64,000 nucleotides of DNA from JAQUBU01 sp036677685. Lineage in GTDB: Bacteria; Bacillota; Syntrophomonadia; Syntrophomonadales; Syntrophomonadaceae. Positions 52,400-61,608 of this stretch are shown piece after piece. A model generated the notes under the pieces. It ran no database searches. It was not told the origin of the DNA and worked only from the letters and a program-made list of their open reading frames with translations. The stretch covers positions 1 to 64,000 of the forward strand of contig JAVBWA010000039.1 of the NCBI GenBank assembly GCA_036677685.1, read 5' to 3'. The number at the start of each line of letters is the position of its first letter. Position 1 is the stretch's first letter. The position numbers and the translations under genes were made by a program.

Positions 52400-52533
52400 T
52401 AAGCATCAAAAAAACTGTGGAGCAGTTTTCAACACACCGCTGCAACGAGGCGGGGAATTGGAACCCACTATCTTTTTTATAAAAAATAATCATACCGGCC
52501 AAAGAAGCGAAGGACATCTTTCCGCCTCGTTAT
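52398..52533 (+). repeat. Dispersed structured repeat, copy H
   Basis: It begins in the last bases of copy G and ends with CGCCTCGTT (52523-52531). The arm AACGAGGCG is at 52444-52452, paired perfectly. Its 3' end overlaps the stop codon of the 58-residue gene at 52530. Confidence 0.85.
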
Positions 52534-52706
52534 AATGGTTCGTAGAAGCATTTTTTAGGGGAATGTATTTTGCCCTCGGTTTTTAATTTTTTAATCGTTT
52601 TGTCAACTTCCTTTTTGTCCAAACCGGAAGCTTCGGCAAGTGCCTTGGTACCCAAAGGCTGCCCTGCTTTCTTGAAGGCATCCATTATTTTGGCTTCATT
52701 ATCCAT
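52530..52706 (-). CDS. 58-residue winged-helix-like protein
   Basis: Reads MDNEAKIMDAFKKAG, then a QPLGTKALAEASGLDKKEV helix-turn-helix, then KTEGKIHSPKK and CFYEPL, and stop. Length and pattern fit small MarR/ArsR-like winged-helix DNA-binding proteins found in other anaerobes. The start has AGGAAG about 9 bases upstream. Its stop lies in the last bases of repeat H. No neighbour suggests its target. Confidence 0.7.
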   Translation of the reverse strand: MDNEAKIMDAFKKAGQPLGTKALAEASGLDKKEVDKTIKKLKTEGKIHSPKKCFYEPL

Positions 52707-52762
52707 TCCTTTTCACTTCCTATCAAAGATATAAACAAACCACCATATTATATTATATCACA

Positions 52763-52802
52763 ATACAAAAGGGGTTCCTTTTAACAGGAACCCCTTTTGT
52801 AT
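52763..52802. terminator. Perfect 17-bp palindromic terminator
   Basis: Arms 52763-52779 and 52786-52802 match perfectly, with a 6-base loop TTTAAC. The stem includes GGGGTTCC and ends in TTTTGTAT. It serves the sigma/anti-sigma-like operon on the minus strand and could work on either strand. Confidence 0.8.
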
Positions 52803-52812
52803 TATTTAATAA

Positions 52813-53796
52813 CTATTTTACTTTTTTCAGAACATAGTAATCAGGCTGTAAACCACTATAGATATACCCACCGTTCTTCCATTCATAAAATAAATAGGTG
52901 TCGCTGCCCATTTCCTTTATTTCATACTTGCTGGCCACTTTACCCTTCTTGTCGACTATCAAGCCTTTGGTCCAGGTCAGCAAATCATCCGGCATTTTTT
53001 TCTCTGAGGTCATCACGCCTATTTTACCGTTTTCGGCTATATCAAAACGTGTCAGGAAGAGTTCCCCCCTTGATACTCTGGTGCCGGGTTTAAATTCGTC
53101 TATGGCTGGAACAAAATCCACGCTTTCCCAGCTTCCCAGCAACTGCGGGTCATTTACAAACGGGTAGTCTATCTTGTCGCTCCTGGCTGCTAGTTTGTAC
53201 TTGGAATAATCCTCGTTATTTACTTGCTTCAGCACAAAGTAGGGCGGGTCCATATGAAAGAAGATATAATCGCCGCACTTCCATTCAAAGAACATGTAAT
53301 TTATACCGTCTATTTCCTTTATACTATATTTACTGTTGGTTTTCTGTTCTTTGTCCAAGGCCATTCCTTTGGTCCAGGTAAACCTGGAAGGACTGAGTTT
53401 TCCATTGCCTTTATTAATGGCTATAAGCGTACTACCATCCTTCATGAAAGCCAGTTGTTTGAGAAATAGAGGATCCTCGGAAAAATGCTTGCCCGGCACA
53501 AATTGTTCGGGTTGATCGACCAGATCAACGGACTCCCACAAACCGATTACACTGGGGTCATTAACAAAAGGATAATCGATTTTATCCTCGATAGCGGCAA
53601 AACTAAATCCTACCGTTAACAATACCACCAGGGAAAGCAGAGCCGCCATGGGAACCACCACCATTTTCTTAAAACTAAAGCGTTTCCTGCCGGTATTTTG
53701 ATGCTGCTCCCATACTGAACTGAATTCTATTGATGGTGAAGCATCATCCAGATTATTGCTAAAAACCGGTTTGATTTTCGAATTAAACGATGCCAT
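52813..53796 (-). CDS. Membrane protein with duplicated extracytoplasmic domain; probable sigma-factor partner
   Basis: About 327 residues. A short cytoplasmic N-terminus (about 1-45), one membrane helix (about 46-68) and two similar outside modules, each starting DKIDYPFVNDP and containing WESVD, WTKG and FEWK/YEWK. These modules resemble the extracytoplasmic part of some BlaR1-type proteins. It overlaps the ECF sigma gene stop, as anti-sigma factors commonly do. No anti-sigma ZAS-type Cys/His motif is visible, so an alternative is a sigma-controlled sensor. ATG at 53796 with AAGGAG 9 bases upstream. Confidence 0.7.
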   Translation of the reverse strand: MASFNSKIKPVFSNNLDDASPSIEFSSVWEQHQNTGRKRFSFKKMVVVPMAALLSLVVLLTVGFSFAAIEDKIDYPFVNDPSVIGLWESVDLVDQPEQFVPGKHFSEDPLFLKQLAFMKDGSTLIAINKGNGKLSPSRFTWTKGMALDKEQKTNSKYSIKEIDGINYMFFEWKCGDYIFFHMDPPYFVLKQVNNEDYSKYKLAARSDKIDYPFVNDPQLLGSWESVDFVPAIDEFKPGTRVSRGELFLTRFDIAENGKIGVMTSEKKMPDDLLTWTKGLIVDKKGKVASKYEIKEMGSDTYLFYEWKNGGYIYSGLQPDYYVLKKVK

Positions 53797-54325
53797 ACAA
53801 ATCATCTCCTTCTTTTAATAGCAAAAGGCTGCTCTCCTGCAGTTGTTTTTGCAAGGTATTTAACGCGGAGTTCAAGCGGGACTTGCAAGTCCCCAGTGGT
53901 ATGCCTAAAATTGCTGCTGTTTCATGCAATTTCAGCTCCAGATAATAATGCAGTACAATGACTTCCCGGCTTTTCAAAGTGAGTTTGTTGATTTCCTGCC
54001 ATAATTCCGCTGCCAGTTCATTTTTTAGTATCCTTTCTTCGACCGGATTGAAGTCACCGCGCTCAGGCGGTTCACCGAACAAATCAAGCCATTTCTGTTT
54101 TCGCAAGGTATTCCGCGTAATATTCACGGCTATTTTATATATCCAGGGGTATATGGGACGCGTTGAATCATAACTGCCATATTTTTTGAACACCTGCAAA
54201 AAAGTGTCCTGTGTAATGTCATCAGCCAACGATGAAGATTTGGATAGAAATAATGCCAACCGGTATACCGAAGGCGAATAATTGCGGAAAATCGCTTCTG
54301 CTTGTTCCTGGCTGATATATTTCAT
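53783..54325 (-). CDS. ECF-type RNA polymerase sigma factor
   Basis: 180 residues with sigma region 2 (about 10-80; DDITQDTFLQVFKKYGSY, the -10 recognition helix) and region 4 (about 115-168; REVIVLHYYLELKLHETAAI and GIPLGTCKSRL, the -35 helix-turn-helix). ECF sigmas direct stress or envelope-response genes. It is followed by its overlapping membrane partner. The upstream gap 54326-54948 may hold its own promoter. Confidence 0.93.
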   Translation of the reverse strand: MKYISQEQAEAIFRNYSPSVYRLALFLSKSSSLADDITQDTFLQVFKKYGSYDSTRPIYPWIYKIAVNITRNTLRKQKWLDLFGEPPERGDFNPVEERILKNELAAELWQEINKLTLKSREVIVLHYYLELKLHETAAILGIPLGTCKSRLNSALNTLQKQLQESSLLLLKEGDDLYGIV

Positions 54326-54948
54326 ATAAACTGCCCTCCTTTCAGATATATAAATGTATAAACCTGAAGGTTAAAAAAGGTTCGATAATCCTTAAAAAAT
54401 TTCATTGCCATCAAATACCACTTTAAAATAAATAATAGTATAATGAGCAAGTAATGATATATCCTTTTTATTTTGCTATAATTAGTGAAACAAAGCACTT
54501 TCTTCTACAAAATTCGTTTGCCACAAAATATCAAATTCTTTCAACAAAAATGAAAGTATGTTCTTAATGCAGTACTTAAAAGAACATGCTTTTTATATTG
54601 GACAAAGATAGAAAGTAATATTATTTACGGGGTTTTAGAGAATTAAATTAATAAACAAATGTTTATTAATAACAATAAGGATGCAAAAACCTCATGATGT
54701 CTTAGATGACGGACTAAACACAAGTAAATAAAGTTTGCCCAAAATCAAATGCAGTGATTGTTGCCCTTTTTATTGGTTTTTATAAATGACCTTAAATAAA
54801 TCAAAAAATGATATTAGCGTGAAGGAATAAATAAAGTAATTGTAGAACTGTCCAAGTATTTTGTGTTTAGAGTAAATATTAGCCATTTTATTGCTTGGAC
54901 TTAATTAACATTCTTCTGGGTGAATAGACACCGGGAAAGGATTATAAA
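54326..54948. other. AT-rich intergenic region with a palindrome
   Basis: No gene is visible in this 623-base gap. It contains an 11-bp inverted repeat, ATTAATAAACA (54647-54657) and TGTTTATTAAT (54660-54670), which could bind a regulator. It separates the divergent sigma operon and PocR kinase. Confidence 0.5.
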
Positions 54949-57900
54949 ATGGATTGTTCCTTTCATAATTTAGTAGACATTAAAAAAGTACAAAAAATGC
55001 TTGATGTATTCTCGCGTTTTGCCGGGGTTAATGTTGCCGTTTTTGATACTGACGGCCTGGTTGTGCCTGAAGCAGGATGGCAAAAAATATGCAGTGAATT
55101 TCACCAGCAAAATTCAGTCAGCGCTGAATTATGTCGTAATAGTTATATAAATATGAACGATTTTGTTGAGGAAGAAGATATAAATATCAGTACATGTCCC
55201 AATGGTTTGATCCATGCGTCGGCACCTGTAATAATCAAAGGCGAACATGTAGCAACTGTGATTGCCAGCCAGTTCCTCTTAATCTCACCTGACCTGGAGG
55301 ATTTTAAGGCAAGGGCCAGGCAGTATGGATATGATGAAGCGGAATATATAAAGGCAGTTAATGAATTACCGGTTATTTCTCAAAATCATCTGGATAGAAT
55401 AAGTGAATTTCTTAAAGTATTCGCAGGAATGTTAACTGATTTGGGCTTGGAAAGATTGATTCAATTGCAGGACTTGCAAAAAGAACTGCATGAGAGCGAA
55501 AAAATGTACCGTCAACTATTTGACAACGCGGCTATAATGCTTTTCACCACAGATATGGAGGGGCGTTTCACCAGTGCCAATAAATACGCTTTTGACTATT
55601 TTGACTATGATTTGGAACAGATGTGCAGTAAGAGTATTTTTGATCTGGTTTCTCCTGAAGACATAGACATGATTAGAACGAAAATTGATGAAAAGATTGC
55701 CGGTATTGACATAACCACCTATAACACTGAAATTACTGACCCAACAGGTAACAAAAAAGTTATTGAGCTTAATACCCGATTGATCTATGAAGGTGATAAA
55801 CCGGTAGGTATTCAGGGAGCCGGCCGGGACATAACTGAACAAAAACGTATCCAGGAAGCTCTTGAAGCCAGCGAGCAGAAGTTTCGAACTCTGGCTGAAG
55901 ATAGTGCAGCCATTGTGTACATTTTAAAAGGTGATCGTTTTGTTTATGTTAATCCAGCTTTGGTTAAACTTACCGCTTTCAGTGAAACAGAATTGCTTAA
56001 TATGAATTTTTGGGATGTAGTCCACCCTGACTTCAGGAAAATAGCCAGGCAAAGAGGTCTGGACCGGCAGCGCGGATTTGTAGTTCCTGCTGCTTATGAA
56101 CTTAAACTAATAAACAAAAAATATGGAGCGGTTTGGATTTACCTGACTGGCAGCCGAATTATATATGAAGGCGAACCGGCAGTTATGGCATCCGCTATTG
56201 ACATAACTGAACTTAAACACGGACAGGAAGCTTTACAGGAATCCCAAACCTTGCTCGATCATATTATCAACTTTTTGCCTGATGCAGCACTGGTTATTAA
56301 TTCGGAGGGGAAAATATTGTCATGGAACCGGGCCATGGTGAAATTAACGGGTTTTAAAGCACAAAATATGTTGGGCAAAAGCAATTTTGAGCATGCTCTT
56401 CCCTTCTACGGCGAGCGCCGCCCCATGTTAATTGATCTGGTACTTGAGCCGGATGAAGTAATCCGCCAGTATTATCCTTTAATGAGCTGGGTTGATGACA
56501 ATCTGGCGGCTGAATTCTTCATTCCGACTTTCGGTTCCGGTGGAGCATTTATTTGGGGATTTGCCACCCCCCTGTATAATTCGCGGGGTGAAATAATAGG
56601 AGCTATTGAAACCATCCGTGATGTTACCGAGCGCAAACAATTGGAGACTGAATTAATAAACCAGGCCGAATCTTTGAAAATGATTTTGGAACAATCGCCA
56701 ACCGGTACAGCTATTCTCGATAAAGATCAGAAATTCGTTTTCATAAACCAGCGGCTTACAGAAATAACCGGTTATTCTCTTGAAGACATACCGACTATGG
56801 AGGCTTGGGAGCAAAAAGCATATCCCAACGAAAATTCCCGAAAATCTTTACATAACGGATGGCAAGAACATTTGGCAGCCAGGAAAAGGGCACAAGGTGT
56901 TGCAAGAGTTCACTGCAAAAATGGTAAAGTAAAAGATGTGGAATTCCATGGCATCAAATTACCTGACCAGCGTACTATAGTATCCGCTTGGGATATAACC
57001 TGGCAAAAACAGGTTGAAGAAACTCTAAGAGCCGGAGAGCAGCGGTTCAAAGCACTTTCCGATGCCAGCTTTGAGGGAATAATCTTCAGTGAAGATGGAA
57101 TATGTGTCGAGGTAAATCATAAAGTAGTTGAAATGTTTGCTTATGAGCAACAGGAATTAATCGGCATGCATATTCTTGATTTAACTGCTCCGGATGCACG
57201 GGAAATTGTTAGGAATTATTTAAATAAAAATTATGAACTACCTTATGAAGCTATAGGTCTCCGAAAGGACGGCAGTCATATTCCCATTCAAATTCAGGGG
57301 AGGATGTTTGAATACCAGAACCGTATTATAAGAGCCTCAGCTATATGGGACTTGAGTGGACATCAGGAAGTCGAGGCTGAATTATTCAGGCAGAGACAAA
57401 ACCTCCAGGCATTGTTTTATAATTCACCTGATGCTATTGCTTTATGTGATGTCGAGAAAATCATTGTTGATTTAAATCCTCAGTTTACTAATATGTTTGC
57501 TTATACCCTGGAAGATTGTGAGGGGAAACAGCTTAATGAACTGATAGTACCAGAAGAGTACAATGAAGAATACTTTGAACATCGCGACCTGGTTTTAGCC
57601 GGAGAAGCTGCTCAAAAAGAAACGATACGCATGGACAAAAACGGCAGAAAATTCGCCGTTATCTTAAAGACCATACCTATTTCCGACAGTTATTTTTACG
57701 CAATGTATTCCGACATAACTGAACGCAAAAAGGCTGAAGAAACTATAAATGAACAGCTTAAGGAACTCGAAGCCAAAAACGCTGAAATGGAACGTTTCAC
57801 CTATACGGTTTCGCATGATCTGCGCAGTCCCCTTATTACCATTAAAGGTTTTGCAGGACTTTTGATGGATGATATGAACATGGGCAATCAGCATAACCTT

Positions 57901-58449
57901 GAAAAAGATTTGCAGCGAATAATCAGTGCCGCTGACAAGATGGATGATTTACTCCGTGACTTGCTTGAATTATCTCGCATTGGACGCATGCTTAATGAAT
58001 TCAGCACTTTTTCCATGACCCAAATAGCTAACGAAGTCGCCGAACTGCTGACCGGCAGTTTGCAGGAGCAAGGAGTTACACTTATCATCGCACCAGATAT
58101 GCCGGTAGTGAATGCCGACCGGGTAAGAATTCGCGAAGTTTTACAAAACATCTTGGAGAATGCTGTAAAATTTATGGGAGATCAAAGCCAGCCTAGAATT
58201 GAGGTAGGCTGGAAAGATGGTAAGAAGGAGTGGCGTTTCTTCATACGCGATAATGGGATAGGGGTTGAATCCCGTTACCATGACAGTATTTTTGGGCTTT
58301 TTAACAAGCTTGACGCCAACTGTGAAGGAACCGGAATAGGCCTTTCACTGGCTAAAAGAATAATTGAATTTCATCATGGACGTATATGGGTGGAATCTAC
58401 CGGTTCCGGACAGGGTTCAATTTTCCATTTCACTCTACCCAAAACATAG
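54949..58449 (+). CDS. PocR multi-PAS sensor histidine kinase
   Basis: 1166 residues. A PocR domain (about 8-165; CSFHNLVDIKKVQKM, ending LGLERL) is followed by about six PAS domains (about 185-300, 310-425, 430-560, 570-690, 695-810, 815-920). The kinase core has VSHDLRSPLITIKGFAGLLM (phosphoacceptor His), then HATPase with DNGIGVES and GTGIGLSLAKRI. No membrane helix is present. It lies upstream of two response regulators on the same strand, its likely targets. The PocR domain is shared with the GGDEF/HD-GYP protein at 32896, so both may answer the same kind of ligand. Confidence 0.9.
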   Translation: MDCSFHNLVDIKKVQKMLDVFSRFAGVNVAVFDTDGLVVPEAGWQKICSEFHQQNSVSAELCRNSYINMNDFVEEEDINISTCPNGLIHASAPVIIKGEHVATVIASQFLLISPDLEDFKARARQYGYDEAEYIKAVNELPVISQNHLDRISEFLKVFAGMLTDLGLERLIQLQDLQKELHESEKMYRQLFDNAAIMLFTTDMEGRFTSANKYAFDYFDYDLEQMCSKSIFDLVSPEDIDMIRTKIDEKIAGIDITTYNTEITDPTGNKKVIELNTRLIYEGDKPVGIQGAGRDITEQKRIQEALEASEQKFRTLAEDSAAIVYILKGDRFVYVNPALVKLTAFSETELLNMNFWDVVHPDFRKIARQRGLDRQRGFVVPAAYELKLINKKYGAVWIYLTGSRIIYEGEPAVMASAIDITELKHGQEALQESQTLLDHIINFLPDAALVINSEGKILSWNRAMVKLTGFKAQNMLGKSNFEHALPFYGERRPMLIDLVLEPDEVIRQYYPLMSWVDDNLAAEFFIPTFGSGGAFIWGFATPLYNSRGEIIGAIETIRDVTERKQLETELINQAESLKMILEQSPTGTAILDKDQKFVFINQRLTEITGYSLEDIPTMEAWEQKAYPNENSRKSLHNGWQEHLAARKRAQGVARVHCKNGKVKDVEFHGIKLPDQRTIVSAWDITWQKQVEETLRAGEQRFKALSDASFEGIIFSEDGICVEVNHKVVEMFAYEQQELIGMHILDLTAPDAREIVRNYLNKNYELPYEAIGLRKDGSHIPIQIQGRMFEYQNRIIRASAIWDLSGHQEVEAELFRQRQNLQALFYNSPDAIALCDVEKIIVDLNPQFTNMFAYTLEDCEGKQLNELIVPEEYNEEYFEHRDLVLAGEAAQKETIRMDKNGRKFAVILKTIPISDSYFYAMYSDITERKKAEETINEQLKELEAKNAEMERFTYTVSHDLRSPLITIKGFAGLLMDDMNMGNQHNLEKDLQRIISAADKMDDLLRDLLELSRIGRMLNEFSTFSMTQIANEVAELLTGSLQEQGVTLIIAPDMPVVNADRVRIREVLQNILENAVKFMGDQSQPRIEVGWKDGKKEWRFFIRDNGIGVESRYHDSIFGLFNKLDANCEGTGIGLSLAKRIIEFHHGRIWVESTGSGQGSIFHFTLPKT

Positions 58450-58601
58450 GTAAATGAAAAACAACAACCCCAAAATGGGGACATTCCCCGAGGGAAACCT
58501 TAAGGCCTATAAGCTGACAAGTATTTTCATTAAGGTAGCTGAGAAGTAAATCGAAGTAATAAGGGGTGTGTCCCCTTACATTAAAGGAGGATTTTCTGGT
58601 A

Positions 58602-59045
58602 ATGAAGGGTGAACCGCTGGTAATTCTATTAGTTGAGGACAATGAGGACCATGCCGAACTGGTTAAACGTCAATTTCAGGTGCACCGGATTGCGAATCGA
58701 ATTATACACGTGAGTGATGGTGAAGAGGCTCTGGATTATCTATTTCAAAAGGGCAAGTACTCCGATTCAATTTCATATCCATTACCTAATTTGATTTTGC
58801 TTGATTTAAGGCTGCCGAAGTTGGATGGCTTGAGTGTGCTGGCGGAAATAAAAAAGGCCGAGCACCTGCAGATAATACCGACTGTAGTACTTACCTCTTC
58901 GGAATCTGAAAAAGATATAAGTTCTGCTTATAGAAATCATGTCAACAGTTTTTTGGTTAAACCAATCGATTTTAAAAAGTTCGCTGCTTTGATGGACGAG
59001 CTCGGCATGTACTGGTTGGGATGGAATACCAATCCCTATAAATAG
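58602..59045 (+). CDS. Single-domain response regulator (Rcp1-like)
   Basis: About 147 residues, only a receiver domain, with EDNEDH acid pocket, phospho-acceptor in LILLDLRLPKLDG, TSS switch and KPIDFKK. This is the Rcp1-like group that often partners hybrid PAS or phytochrome kinases. ATG at 58602 after AAGGAGG; the frame is open further upstream. It is 152 bases after the kinase and 50 before the next regulator, consistent with one signalling operon. Confidence 0.9.
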   Translation: MKGEPLVILLVEDNEDHAELVKRQFQVHRIANRIIHVSDGEEALDYLFQKGKYSDSISYPLPNLILLDLRLPKLDGLSVLAEIKKAEHLQIIPTVVLTSSESEKDISSAYRNHVNSFLVKPIDFKKFAALMDELGMYWLGWNTNPYK

Positions 59046-59095
59046 CCAATAGTCTTATATGGTTGGTGAGGTAAAGATAACAGGGGGGAAGAGCA

Positions 59096-60100
59096 TTGAA
59101 ACATGTGGTCAATGTGTTAATTGTTGATGATGATGAAGCGCATATTGAATTAATAAAACGGGCTTTTGATTCGCACCGGGCCAAATTCAATTTGGCAACC
59201 CAATCCACGCTGGCTGGAGCCCGTTTATATATGCAGGGCAACATTCCCGACATAGTAATTTGCGATTGGATGCTTCCGGATGGAACCGGTATAGAGTTGT
59301 TATCCAACAACCGGGAAAATAGTTTCTTCCCGGTAGTACTTATGACCAGTCATGGTAATGAGGAACTTGCAGTCGGTGCGATGAAAGCAGGGGCTCTCGA
59401 TTACATAGTTAAATCCCCGGATACCTTTGCCAACATGCCGGATTTTGTGGTGCGTGCTCAACGCGAATGGAAGCATATTGTTGCCCGGCGCGAAGCGGAA
59501 ATCAAACTCCAACAGGTGCTTCTTCAGACCGTGGAGAGCTTGTCAATGATGGTAGAAAAACGAGACCCGTATACAGCCGGTCATCAGAAAAAAGTCTGCC
59601 AGTTGGCCTGTGCAATTGCAGCGGCCATGAAACTTGATGAAAAATCCCAGACCGGTATATATATCGCATCTATATTGCACGATATCGGCAAAATATCTAT
59701 TCCTGCTGAATACTTAAGTAAACCGGGGACCCTTGATCCGGTTGAGTTTACGATAATAAAATCGCATCCGCAGATAGCCTATGAGATGTTAAAATCCATA
59801 GATTTCGATTCACCGGTTATGAAAATTGTCCAGCAGCACCATGAAAAGTGCAATGGCAGCGGCTATCCCTTTGGCCTGAAATGTTCGGATATATTGTTGG
59901 AAGCTCGAATTATTACGGTAGCCGATGTAGTCGAAGCTATTTCTTCGCACCGTCCTTATCGGCCCGCCCTGGGTATAGATGTAGCTTTGGAGGAAATATC
60001 TTCTAATGCGGGAGAACTATATGATCCGGAGGTAGTCAAGGTTTGTCTGGAACTATTTAAAGCTGGTTTTAAATTCAAAACCTTTAAGAATATAAAGTGA
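59096..60100 (+). CDS. Response regulator with HD-GYP phosphodiesterase domain
   Basis: 334 residues. Receiver (about 5-125; DDDEAH, IVICDWMLPDGTG, KSP) joined to an active HD-GYP domain with HDIGKISIPAEYL and HHEKCNGSGYPFG. TTG start at 59096 with GGGGGGA upstream. It probably receives phosphate from the PocR kinase at 54949 and would lower c-di-GMP. Confidence 0.93.
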   Translation: MKHVVNVLIVDDDEAHIELIKRAFDSHRAKFNLATQSTLAGARLYMQGNIPDIVICDWMLPDGTGIELLSNNRENSFFPVVLMTSHGNEELAVGAMKAGALDYIVKSPDTFANMPDFVVRAQREWKHIVARREAEIKLQQVLLQTVESLSMMVEKRDPYTAGHQKKVCQLACAIAAAMKLDEKSQTGIYIASILHDIGKISIPAEYLSKPGTLDPVEFTIIKSHPQIAYEMLKSIDFDSPVMKIVQQHHEKCNGSGYPFGLKCSDILLEARIITVADVVEAISSHRPYRPALGIDVALEEISSNAGELYDPEVVKVCLELFKAGFKFKTFKNIK

Positions 60101-60144
60101 AAAGCAAAGTTTAAGAATATTAAAGTGCTTCAGTTAAATCCCGG

Positions 60145-61608
60145 TTAATCTTCGTTAAAAGCCCGGTCCAATTCAAACCAGAACTCCACTCCCCCCTCAA
60201 CATTTGCCGCGCCGAAGCCATTGCTATCGTATTCCTGGATTGCGCGGACCACCGAAAGGCCCAGCCCAGTGCCCCCGTACGCACGGGTGCGGGCTTTGTC
60301 CACCTTATAAAAACTGGTAAAAATGCGTTCCAGTGATTCTTCAGGAATGTGCTTTCCGGAATTATATACTGATATACGAATTTTATCTCCGTTTTCTTTT
60401 ACCACTATCTTTAGAAGTTTGTTTTCATCAATATGATTAAGGGCGTTATTAAGGTAGTTGGTTAAAACCTGCTCGCTGCGGACAACATCTGCGTTTACCA
60501 GGGCGGAAACATCCGTAAGCAAAACCACCGGTTTAATGCCTTTAGCTTTTAAAAGCGGCTCGTATTTGGAAAACAGGCGATTAATCAGCTCTGCGATGTT
60601 GTATATACTCTTTTCTATTCTAAAGTGACCTGATTCTATTTGTGAAAGGTCAAGTAGATCCTTGACCAGTTTATTCATTTTAGCGGTTTCGTCCATAATC
60701 ACCTCACAATAGAAATTTCTGTTTTCTTCATCTTCTATTACATTCAATTTCAACCCTTCAGCATAACCCTGAATTAGAGAAATCGGGGTTTTTAACTCAT
60801 GTGATACATTGGATATAAACTCCTTGCGCATCTCATCTATCCTGCGTTCGCGCTCAATGTCTTCCTTTAGATTTACGTTGGCCTCCTGTAGTTCCAGAAT
60901 AGTTTTGTGCAGCTGCTCAGAAAGTGAATTAATGCTGTTTCCCAGTTCCCCAATCTCATCATGGCTCCGAACCTGGTACTTCTGGCTAAAATCCAGTCTG
61001 GTTATATCCTGGGCGATAGCGTTTAGCTCCTGAATGGGGCGGGTAAATTGCCGGGCCAACATAAAGGCCAATACACTGCCGATTAAAATAGTCAAGAACC
61101 CGGTATACAAAAAGAAAGTGTTGGCAACAGCGGCATTGGCTTGAATAGCTGCCAAGGGCGTGCTAAGCATTAAGATATCCTGATTCTTCAATATTAAAAT
61201 AAGATATAAAAATTTGGTATTTAAGCGGGGATCACCGCTTACTTGAATTATACTGCCCTTTTCCCGGAGTTCAGATATCCGGCCCAAAATCATTCCCAGG
61301 TGGGGTTCAGGTCGAGGGAAAGGTTCACGCTTAATTTGCGAACTGTATTTGACTTCATAATATTTATCCATAATTAGAATATTGATCCCGGAATTACGCT
61401 CCAGATCTTCAAGCTCCAGGTATATATCTTCGGGCTCTCCATCATAGATATTTTTGATATCGGCTGCGGCATCGATCAAGAATTGGGTTTTTTGGTATCT
61501 ATAATACTTTCCCAGATATTGTGTATTAAGCAGCCAGGAAAATAATACGAAGAAAAGGATCAGCCCGCTTATGCCCAAGAACAATTTAAGACGTATGGAT
61601 TTTCTCAT
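60145..61608 (-). CDS. Membrane sensor histidine kinase
   Basis: 487 residues. TM1 (about 8-30), an extracytoplasmic loop (about 31-150) and TM2 (about 155-180) lead into a HAMP domain. HisKA has VSHELKTPISLIQGYAEGL, and HATPase has NYLNNALNH, YNSGKHIPEES and GTGLGLSVVR. It overlaps the response regulator stop by 4 bases. The pair is divergent from a secreted repeat protein at 62732 with PHO-box-like sites between. Confidence 0.92.
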   Translation of the reverse strand: MRKSIRLKLFLGISGLILFFVLFSWLLNTQYLGKYYRYQKTQFLIDAAADIKNIYDGEPEDIYLELEDLERNSGINILIMDKYYEVKYSSQIKREPFPRPEPHLGMILGRISELREKGSIIQVSGDPRLNTKFLYLILILKNQDILMLSTPLAAIQANAAVANTFFLYTGFLTILIGSVLAFMLARQFTRPIQELNAIAQDITRLDFSQKYQVRSHDEIGELGNSINSLSEQLHKTILELQEANVNLKEDIERERRIDEMRKEFISNVSHELKTPISLIQGYAEGLKLNVIEDEENRNFYCEVIMDETAKMNKLVKDLLDLSQIESGHFRIEKSIYNIAELINRLFSKYEPLLKAKGIKPVVLLTDVSALVNADVVRSEQVLTNYLNNALNHIDENKLLKIVVKENGDKIRISVYNSGKHIPEESLERIFTSFYKVDKARTRAYGGTGLGLSVVRAIQEYDSNGFGAANVEGGVEFWFELDRAFNED

